Shown: positions 56,220 to 64,000 of the stretch, piece by piece | How positions within the stretch are numbered: position 1 is the stretch's first letter | Layout of the letters: every line of letters begins with the position of its first letter | Assembly (NCBI GenBank): GCA_023079485.1 | Contig: CM041083.1 | Span: forward strand, 65,529,196 to 65,593,195 | Source of the DNA: Archilochus colubris | Lineage: Eukaryota > Chordata > Aves > Apodiformes > Trochilidae | DNA: 64,000 nt | Direction: 5' to 3' | Made by a program: the position numbers and the translations under genes | The notes under the pieces: model-generated | The model's database searches: none | Seen by the model: only the letters and a program-made list of their open reading frames with translations | What the model was told of the DNA's origin: nothing

Positions 56220-58540
56220 GACAGAGGAGGTAGGAGACAGCCAGGAAAATAACCCCCCCAAATAAACTGTGACCCCCCCAAATAAATTGTAACTCCCCCC
56301 CCAAAAAATTTATAACCCCCCCATTAATAAATGCCCCTCCCCAAACCAACCCCCCCCCCAAATATTAAATCTCCCCCTAAATATCAAACTCCTCCCTAAA
56401 ATTAAATACCCCCCCCCCCCAAATATTCACCCCCCAAATCATCTCCCCCAGGACAACTTCCATAGGAAAATTAAGGAGCAAAAGAGAATGTCACTTGGGG
56501 GGGGGGAACACACAACACCCCAAAACCCCCCCCTGGGTTGTTGTTTTGTTGGGGTTTTTTTGGGGGGGGTAGGTTTGGCAGTTGTTTTTTTTGGGGGGAA
56601 AAAGGGTGTTTTGGGGTAAAAAAGGGGGGGGGGTTAGCAAGGATTGAAGGAAAATTATTGGGGATTGAGAAGGTTTAAACTGGGGGGGCCTTAAGTGGGG
56701 AGGGGATGATCACCCACCTGCTGCCCTCCCCCAAATCCCCCCCCAGGCCCCACACGGTTTGGTTTTATTTCCTTGTTTTTGTTTTTAATAGAAAATAAAA
56801 ATTATTTATAAAGAGAGAAAAGCCCCAAAGCAGCTCCATGGGGGGGTTAAGGGTGTTGTCCCCCCCTGTAAAAAGGGAAATTATTTGGGGGGGGGGGGAC
56901 TTAATGACCCTCCCCATGGAGAGAAAATGGGGGAATGCCCCCCCCGGGGAGGAAAATTTGGGATTCTCCCTTCCCTAGGTGCAAAATAAGGGAAATTCCA
57001 CCCCCCCCACCCCCCTCCAGGGAAGAAAATTGGGAGAACTTTTCCCCCCTGCTGGAAAATAGGGGGAAATTTCCCCCCCAGGACCAAGGGGACAACCTGG
57101 GGGGGGGGGGGGGTTGTGGTCACTTTGGACTGTCCTCTATTAATTCTACGCCCCCCGGGTCATTCCCAGCCCCATTTCCTGCTCGTTTTTCCCAAAAATT
57201 CCTCCTCAAGCCCCAGATTTCCCCTGGGGAGGGGGCACCCAGCACCCAGACCCCAGCACTATTTTTTTTTTGGGGGGGGGGGTTCTGGGCCCCCCCAGCT
57301 CCTTGGTACTGGGGGGGAGGAAGAAGGGAGGTGGGAAAAGCCTAAAATGGGAAAATCCCGAGATTTTTCCCCAAAATCGTCCCAATTTCCAACATTTCCA
57401 ACATAATAGTGTTGGGTGTTTTGCTTTTTTTTCAGGGGGTGGGGGCACAATCTCTCTTCCCCCCCCCCCCCCGCCTCGATGATTTCCCCCTCCTCAACCT
57501 GCTGGAGAGAGGAAAAAAAATGGAAAAAAATTGGGAATAAACCAGAAAGAAAATGGAAATAAAATAAATCCAGTGAAGGGCGAGGGGGGTGGAAGACCTG
57601 GAAGGGGGGGGGGCAATAAAAGAAAGCAAAACCTCACCCAAAATGGAAGAATTTTCAGGATTTCAGGACAAAAAATGACCTGGGGGGGGGGACTGGTGAT
57701 TTTTTTAGATTTTTGGGGCGGTTTTGTGAATTTTTTCCTCTAAAAAGGGAGCAGAAGGGGAACTTTTTTCCCCAATCCCCCCCCCCCAAAAAAAAAGAGG
57801 TCCCCCTGCTCCAGGATAAGGCATCCAAGAGCCCAAAGCCATGGTGGCAGCAAAAATCTCTCCTCTCTCTCAAACGAACACATTTTAGGTTTTTTTTTTA
57901 TATATATATAATAATAATAAAAAATCAGCTTTTTTTTTCCATTTTTTTGGGCTTTTTTTGTTCCTTTTGTTTTTTTTTGTTGTTGTTGTTTGGTTTTTGG
58001 ATGGGGTTTTTTTTTTGCCTGGCTAAAAGTACTCCAAGGATCTCATATATATATATATATATATAAAACCAAGGCATGATGGCATTGAAGGCTAGGGAGG
58101 CAGGGGGGGTCTCGTGGAGCTTTTCTGAGGGGAGAAAGGAGAGGGAAAAGCCCCCAGCCTACAAAAAACAGAAAAATAAAAAAACAAAAAACAACCAAAC
58201 AAACAAAAAGCCAAAAAACCCCCCACAAAAACAACAGAGAAAAAATAACAAGAAAAAGAAAAAACAAAAAATGCAAAAAAACCCCAAAAACAAAAACAAA
58301 CAAAAAAACCCAAACAAAAAACCCCAAAAAACCCAGCAAAACCCAAAATACCAAAAAACTAAAAAACCAAAAAAAACCAAAACAAAAAAGCAAAAAAAAA
58401 GAAAGACAAGACAAAGACAAAAAAAAACCCAAAAACCCAAAAAACCCCCCCCCACACACAAAAAAAAACCAACAAAAAAAACCCCGATCAGGTCAAGCTA
58501 AAATGAAAAAAAAAAAAAAGCTCCATCGAGCTCTTGGCCT
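56220..58540. repeat. G/C-homopolymer and low-complexity region
   Basis: Dozens of runs of 7-14 G or C are mixed with AT-rich bits, followed at 57.9-58.5 kb by T-rich, (AT)n and A/C-rich tracts. This texture is typical of avian dot microchromosomes and also of sequencing-difficult DNA. One exon-like minus-strand piece was noticed at 57470-57505 (ctctccag acceptor, then QVEEGEIIEA), but nothing could be assigned. Confidence 0.7.
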
Positions 58541-58734
58541 TTTTATGGGTTGGAAACCCAGATTTGGGGAAGAGGAGTTTAGTGCTGGGAGGTGCCACAG
58601 AACAGGAGCCCCCTCCCCCTGAGCCCCCTTCCCCAGCTGGTTGTGTCCCGAAGCCACCGGCTCCCCCTCGGCTCCCCCGGGCCCCGTGGCCTCTCCCCTG
58701 CCCCACGTTGGGCGCCGCGCCCTCCCTCCCTCTC

Positions 58735-59480
58735 ACGGTTTAACAACGCTCTCTATTAATCTCTCTCTCCTCCTTGATAAAGAAAGGAGAGAGAATAAGG
58801 GAGAGAGACTTATGGGTTGGAAACTAAACTACACAACTTTAATGAACAGTAATGATAAATAGGAAAAATTACTAAATATATACAAATATACAGGAAAATG
58901 GAAACCACATTCCTCCCTCCTTCCCCCCAATAACTCTCACGTCACCACCGAGGCTGCAGGGCAGCCCTGGGAAAGTCCAGGCTGGACTCCTGGAGTCGGC
59001 AGCAGTTGGGAACTGGAGGCAGGAACACACAGATATGGGCTGGCACGGATCAGGAGCACAGGCAGAGGAACGGATGGGATCCTTCCAGGATGCCGGGTGA
59101 AGGAAGGGAAGAAGGGAAATTAGGAAATCCAGAAGTCTGGAAATCTGGAAATCCGGAAAAGATCTGGCTCGGCCCTCGTGATGCCTCAAATTTATACTGA
59201 GTGTGATGTGTATGGGATGGAATACTCTGTTTGGTCAATTCTGGCATCTCTCTTGTCTGTTCCTCCCCAAAGGAGGGCTCAGGTGGGACCTCTTTATCCT
59301 CCTGGACGGTAAAATGTTTTCCTCAGAGCTGAGCAGTGTCCTTGGCTCTGCACACCAGTCTCTAGCAGTAACTATAAACATCAAGTGTTATCAATCCTAA
59401 AAGCACACACTGTCTGAGAAACTTGCTGTTGATTTCAGCAAGTGCAACTACTTACAAGAGACTGAGCTAAAAGCAAAAGT
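58735..59480 (-). mobile_element. Passerine ERVK-type LTR, reverse orientation
   Basis: On the minus strand it has AGTATAAATTTGAGG as TATA region, a GGAATACTC/GGTCAATTC-type U3 (in reverse), then CATTACTGTTCATTAAAGTT and AGTTTCCAACCCATAAGTC ahead of a pyrimidine-rich end. This combination resembles ERVK LTRs common in songbird genomes. Ends were not fixed and no internal coding region adjoins. Confidence 0.55.
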
Positions 59481-59719
59481 ACAAGACAGAAAATCAGGAA
59501 TGGGGCTGTGGGCAGCTCCTGGCTCCTCACCACAAGAGATGGATGCTCAGACACAGCTACGCCAGATCCAGGCTTTAATCCATAACTGTGGGATGAGAAG
59601 GGCTTGAGAGGTGCTATGGACATGGGGTGATGTGTTCCAGACTCTCCAGGTGTCCACCGGGGTGTCTGCTGCTCACCAAGAGCAATGGAGATATCAGGAC
59701 CCCAGGAAGGAAGAATCCA

Positions 59720-59975
59720 TAGGGTGGAGGGGCTGTGATTGTCCCCACACAGACTTTTCCCAGGGAATCTGAACTAATCCCAAGGGTGGAGTGGCTGAAA
59801 TGGGGGAGCCCCAACTCATCCTAGGGGAAACAAACTCATCCCGGGGGAGAGGCTGCCATCAGGCATCCCAATCACCCCTGAGGGTGGGGATTGCAGTGGG
59901 GAATCCAAATCATTCAGGGACCACAGCTCACCCTGGATGTGGGTGCAGTGGGGGACCCCACAGCTTATCTGGGCA
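59720..59975. repeat. Degenerate minisatellite related to 10735-11290
   Basis: Repeats of aactcatcc, then ggggRgaggctg and gggRaYccc occur in about five units. Same family as the 10.7 kb locus. Confidence 0.65.
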
Positions 59976-59984
59976 TTTGCTGCT

Positions 59985-60099
59985 CTTTGTCCTCTTGTTA
60001 ATCTGCATTTGTCCTCTTGTTAATCACCCCTGGGAAAAGCTTTGACTCCATCCTCCTGGCACTCCTCCATACATACTTATAAGCATTGATGAGGTCACC
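59985..60099 (-). mobile_element. CR1 LINE fragment cut by the ERV LTR
   Basis: gctttgactccatcctcctg and ttataagcattgatgaggtc are the reverse of a CR1 ORF2 tail (DLINAYK-like). The LTR begins directly after gaggtcacc. Confidence 0.6.
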
Positions 60100-60460
60100 T
60101 GTTGGAGAGTTTTTGGAAGAAAATGGACATGTGAGCAATCCTGACTATTTAGAGTGAGCTCAGGACCTTAAGGCCCAGCTGCAAGGTTACTAAAAGATCA
60201 GCTATGTGCAAAAGATAAGGGAGCTGGCAGCAGAAAAGAACAGGATGGGAAAGCATCACATAGACAGCACATAAAGAGTTGTATTTAACCACTTAGAAAG
60301 AGCCCTGTGGCTCATGTGAACAATGTGTTGTACCAATCAGCAGTGTGCTTATATTATGTTATCAGCCTGACTGTGTACAAAAGGGCTCCTGCTGCTCTCA
60401 ATAAAGGGCAATACTTGGATTATATTGATCTGTGTGTTGTCCATTGCGCTCTTCCCAACA
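60100..60460 (+). mobile_element. Endogenous retrovirus 5' LTR
   Basis: A 361-base LTR bounded by TGTTGG at 60100 and CCAACA at 60460, perfect inverted 6-base ends. AATAAA at 60400-60405 fits the R region, and a primer binding site follows after two bases. No matching 3' LTR is in the window. Confidence 0.82.
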
Positions 60461-60462
60461 AA

Positions 60463-60480
60463 TGGTGCCTGAACAGGGAC
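60463..60480 (+). other. Retroviral primer binding site, tRNA-Lys type
   Basis: TGGTGCCTGAACAGGGAC differs at two positions from the standard Lys site (TGGCGCCCGAACAGGGAC). Lys-primed, two-base-offset placement suggests a betaretrovirus/ERVK-like element. Confidence 0.8.
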
Positions 60481-61690
60481 TCAATTGCTGGTGGCTGCTT
60501 CACACGAGGGTTTATCTGGACAACAGGAAACATGGATGGGAATCGACCCTGCCTGCCAATCACAGCAGGAGCTGGAAGTGAGCTGGACACTCACCCTTGT
60601 AAGGTGGGCACTGAAAACCTGAGGGAAATGCAGAGAGAGGCAGCAGTGCTGTTACTAGGTAGGATACTCCATGAGAGGGATTTCTCGTAACCCAAAACAG
60701 ATCCAGGAGCTGATCAAGTGGGCTGAAGAGAGAGCCCTGATCCCCACTGTCAGTACAGCTTCTGAGCTGGAAACGTGGGAAGAAATTGGGAAGTTCCTAT
60801 GGGATGGAATTAGCAAAGGATCTAAGGAGGCTGGAAAATTAGTCACATTGTGGAGACTGATTGGAGAAACATTAAAAGAAAATGTTGGAGCATAGGAGGT
60901 TCAAGTTGAATATTCGAAAAAATTTTTTTACTGTAAGGGTGACAGAGCCCTGGAACAGGCTGCCCAGGGGGGTCGTGGAGTCTCCTTCACTGGAGACATT
61001 CAAAACCCGCCTGGACACGTTCCTATGCGAAGTGCTCTAGGTGGCCCTGCTCTGGCAGGGGGGGTTGGACTAGATGATCTTTCGAGGTCCCTTCCAACCC
61101 CAAGGATTCTATGATTCTATGATTCTATGAAAAAGAAATGAAAAGTGAGAGGGCAGCAGCAGCGTCAGCGTTTGCTGCCTTAACTCCTGATCTACGAGTG
61201 CCGATGAATGCTCAGAATATGGACTTGACCTCTAAACAGTTATTTGAGACACCTAAAGAATCCCCACCAGCACCCGGGGGGGCTGTACTCATTCAGGTTC
61301 AGTCAACTGTGCCATTTGACCCTGGGGTTTGGATGAAAAGTAAAAATGGGACCGAGAAGCAAAACCAAAAGCGACGGAAACCACCACCAGGATCGTTGGA
61401 GGACCCAGAGGGAGAGAAGCCAGAGAACAGGGGTGAGGAATTTTGGAATGCAGACCCCCCCCCCCTCCTCCTGCCTGTGGCTCCTCGCTGCTCTGCCACC
61501 ACTGCCTCCCCCCCCACCTCCACCCCCGATTTATTTTCTCAATCACCCTTGCCACCAATTCATCCTCTGCTTCCCCCATCAACACTGGCAGTGCCTGCTG
61601 CAGAGCAACAACCCAAGGAAGAGCTGGGACTGGGAGACAAGCTACTGAGGGTACCAGTAGCGTGCTGCTTAACCTTTCCGTTGAAGGGTT
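60481..61690 (+). pseudogene. ERV leader and partial gag, interrupted by a CR1
   Basis: After a leader, an open frame at 60671-60895 (starting MRGISRNPKQIQELIKWAEE) has the size and helical composition of a retroviral matrix N-terminus. A CR1 splits it, and a second open stretch from 61138 is Pro-rich, like the region after matrix in betaretroviral gag. Capsid, nucleocapsid, pol and env are absent: the element ends by about 61690, where unrelated CR1 5' sequence begins. Not replication competent. Confidence 0.6.
60895..61130 (+). mobile_element. CR1 LINE 3' end inserted in ERV gag
   Basis: It begins gaggttcaagttgaatattc, runs through ggtgacagagccctggaaca and ggttggactagatgatcttt, and ends in attctatgattctatgattc, the CR1 terminal repeat. 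Same subfamily as 7283-7507. Confidence 0.92.
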
Positions 61691-62256
61691 TCTGCGGAGA
61701 CCAATCAGCTGGTAAGGGGGCGGCACCGAGCCGGCCCACGAGGGATTTAAAACGTCTGCCTGGAGCGCCAGCGGCGAACAGGAAACTGAAGCGGCAGTCG
61801 GCGAGGCAGTCGGCGAGGCAGTCGGCGAGGCAGTCGGCGAGGCAGTCGGCGAGGCAGTTGGCTCAGGCCAAGTAAGCAGGAGTAAGCACGCGGCAGCGCA
61901 GAGCAGAGAGCGGCAGCTAGCTTTCAGAGGGCAGGCGCCAGAGCAGGCAGGGAGCAACTAGTAGCTAGATACATCATGGTCACAACGCGGCCAAAAAGCA
62001 TAGTGACAAAGAATGTGGGGACTCAGACGGAGCTCCCAAGCAGGCATGCAGCGGTGCAGGTCTCTAGCTGCAGTGAATGCCTGTGCCTGGCACTGGTATC
62101 AAAGGGAACCAGTGACACCGCATGTGTGTGGTGTGAGCAAGTAAATGATCTCCTCAGGCAGGTGGTTAAAATGACAGAGGAGGTGGAGAGACTGAGAACC
62201 ATTAGAGAATGTGAGAGGGAAATAGACTGGTGGAATCACACCCTGAGGCAGGGTGA
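61690..62256 (+). mobile_element. CR1-like 5' UTR/promoter and ORF1 start, truncated
   Basis: A GC-rich leader (gaccaatcag CCAAT-like, ggatttaaaacg TATA-like) leads to an ATG at 61976 whose product begins MVTTRPKSIVTKNVGTQTEL and includes CSECLCLALVSKG and EEVERLRTIRECEREIDWW. This cysteine motif plus short coiled coil resembles the start of avian CR1 ORF1 proteins. 5' ends of CR1 are rarely preserved. It stops at about 62256, where array sequence of copy D takes over. Confidence 0.6.
61791..61860 (+). repeat. 12-base tandem repeat (gcgaggcagtcg)
   Basis: About five and a half exact units, in the CR1-like leader. In one frame it reads ARQS repeated. Confidence 0.9.
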
Positions 62257-63847
62257 AACCAAGCTCTCAGGTCCTCTTGGATTTTCCCCCTACCCTCCCC
62301 AGCCCCATCATGGCAACCTCCCTATCCCGCACAGAAAGTACCTCTGAAGGCAGGAGAACTTCAAGGCCTTCTTTCTTCTTTGGTCGCACAGCTGACCAAA
62401 GCTGGACACAGCTGACAGCAGGGCACCTACACACCAGGGAAGAACAGAGTCAATCACCACTTTAGTTCCTTTCCTGAGCAGCAGCATTCAGAGAGGAAGA
62501 ACCTGGATCACTATTCCCTAACTCAGGACTCTCACCAGATTTCAGTGCCGGCTGAGAAGATACTTCTAATTTCTTCTTCTCCTTCTCTTCTTTTTCTGTA
62601 GGAAATTCCTTCTACAGGAGATCAAACACAAGAGTTGGAAAGGGCAGAAACAAACATCATCTCCTTTGCCTTTCAGCTGACTAACTGAAAAAGAACTTTC
62701 TATTTTTCTAGGAAAAAGGGAAACTTTGCTGAGCTTTCCTTTACACAGCCTTCAGTTTTTCCAGGGAAATCTGTGGCAGCACAAAGAAATGCCTGAGTCT
62801 AACCCCTGCTTCTGCTATCAGACCCTGAGCAGCACTTCTTCCTCACGGGAGCCCCGCTTCACTTCACTTACACGGTTCCCAAACCCATCATTTCATGCTT
62901 CTTTTCTGCTCCAACCTGATGACAACTTCCAGGGAAAGGAGCAAAGCAGCTGCAGCAAGGGCTGGGCCCAGCTCAGAACCAAGCTCTCAAGTCCTCCTGG
63001 ATTTTCCCCCTACCCTCCCCAGCCCCATCATGGCAACCTCCCTATCCCTCACAGAAAGTACCTCTAAATACTTGAGAAATTCAATGTCTTCTAAATCCAG
63101 CACTCCCATGTCTGGCAGGATACCTACGCACCAGGCAATCATGGAGACATTCAGTGGATTTTGTTCTCTCTGCTTTGCCCATCACTCAGGCCCTGCAGTC
63201 CAAAGATGAGCAGTGCTTCTGCTGCACAAGGACAAACTACCCAGGGAGCCTTATCCAAAGCTTTCCTCACACCCAGCCACACCTTAATACCTTCCCTTCA
63301 CAATGCTTCCTCCTCTTGCTCCCTTTCTCCAAGAAGGGGGCTGAGCAGAACAGCTGACACAGCTGACACCAACAACATCCAGGAAGAACCTGCATCACTA
63401 TTCCCTAACTCAGGACTCTCACCAGATTTCAGAGCCTGCTCAGAAGCTCCTTCTTCCTTGTTTTCCGTCTTTTCTTTTTACACAAGAACTTCCTTCTACA
63501 AGAGATCAAACACAAGAGTTGGAAAGGGCAGAAATAAACATCATCTCCTTTGCCTTTCAGCTGACTGACTGAAAAAGAATTTTCTATTCTGCTAGGAAAA
63601 AGGGAAACTTTGCTGAGCTTTCCTTTACACAGCCTTCAGTTTTTCCAGGGAAATCTGTGGCAGCACAAAGAAATGCCTGAATCTAACCCCTGCTTCTGCT
63701 ATCAGACCGTGAGCAGCACTTCTTCCTTACAGGAGCCCCATTTCATTTCACTTACACCATTCCCAAACCCATCATTTCATGCTTCTATTATCCCGCTTTG
63801 CTCCAGGGAAAAGCCCCGGCTTCCTGCTCCAACCTGATGACAACTTC
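62257..63847 (-). pseudogene. ANKRD26-like copy D: fragment of the beta/alpha exon array
   Basis: Two beta and two alpha exons are visible: beta 62342-62426 (85 nt, carrying a 23-base insertion that breaks the modulo-3 rule), alpha 62536-62611 (76 nt, intact), beta 63062-63123 (62 nt, intact) and alpha 63423-63495 (73 nt, with TAA after KEVLV). The fragment starts abruptly in mid-unit at the CR1 junction and ends abruptly at about 63847. It is a displaced, decaying piece of another family member upstream of copy B. Confidence 0.75.
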
Positions 63848-64000
63848 CTGAAGAAGAAGAGAGTGGATCAGGCCAAACTGTTTGTGTGAATTTGCTTTAT
63901 GTAGAATTAGAACTTGTAATATATGTTAGTGAATTTGTGTTCATAACCAGTAGAATTCAGGGATAAACTAAGAAAGAAGTGACCAAAAGCAGATGAGACA
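63848..64000. other. Unidentified sequence after the copy D breakpoint
   Basis: Array similarity ends after tgacaacttcc. The following 150 bases (gaagaagaagagagtggatc onward) match nothing else in the window. It could be the resumed ERV or another flank. Confidence 0.3.

Noticed and set aside
57900..58500. Phe/Lys-rich open frames at 58.0-58.5 kb
   Set aside because: Products of A-rich and T-rich simple sequence with no protein-like complexity.

Overview
This window looks like songbird (passerine) nuclear DNA. It carries many CR1 LINE fragments with the octamer-like 3' ends typical of birds, at least one LTR resembling passerine ERVK LTRs, a Lys-primed endogenous retrovirus, long G/C homopolymer tracts like those of avian microchromosomes, and intron-containing vertebrate genes. 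No bacterial, tRNA, rRNA or CRISPR features were seen. All exon calls below were made by hand from splice sites, reading phase and remembered family sequences; no search was run.

The window is dominated by a tandemly duplicated family of ANKRD26-like genes, all on the minus strand. Copy B (about 26.0-53.0 kb) is the only one that reads as a coherent gene: a start exon, three usable ankyrin exons, a linker exon, a very unusual array of 19 alternating exon pairs (about 45 residues per pair, 34.96-49.52 kb), then a coiled-coil tail that matches ANKRD26 exon by exon. Copy A (1.2-3.25 kb, continuing off the left edge) has more ankyrin exons but a stop in exon 1 and a broken splice donor. Copy C (55.9-56.1 kb) is an orphan start exon with a stop. 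Copy D (62.26-63.85 kb) is a damaged piece of the exon array fused to a CR1 5' end.

Between copies A and B lies relic DNA. A broken, intron-bearing RBBP6 RING fragment sits at 5.7-6.6 kb. A promoter-like CpG segment with two ZNF143-type sites and a YY1 site lies at 8.70-8.79 kb, next to a 440-base purine tract. A degraded block of minus-strand genes follows at 15.2-25.0 kb: BIN2 (BAR-domain exons only, one in-frame stop), CELA1 (catalytic GDSGG motif deleted, frameshifts) and SLC4A8 (only N-terminal and C-terminal exons, with stops and frameshifts). In mammals these three genes are close neighbours, so this looks like decaying ancestral synteny.

The right end (56-64 kb) is a G/C homopolymer region, an ERVK-type LTR, a retroviral LTR with primer binding site and partial gag split by a CR1, a CR1 5' end with promoter, and the copy D array.

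The strongest candidate for something new is the copy B exon-pair array. All but one of its 38 exons keep a lengths-modulo-3 rule (alpha exons 70/73/76, beta exons 62/74). They carry no stops and use canonical splice sites, so the array can grow or shrink by whole pairs without breaking the frame. Three neighbouring double units are nearly identical, which implies very recent expansion.
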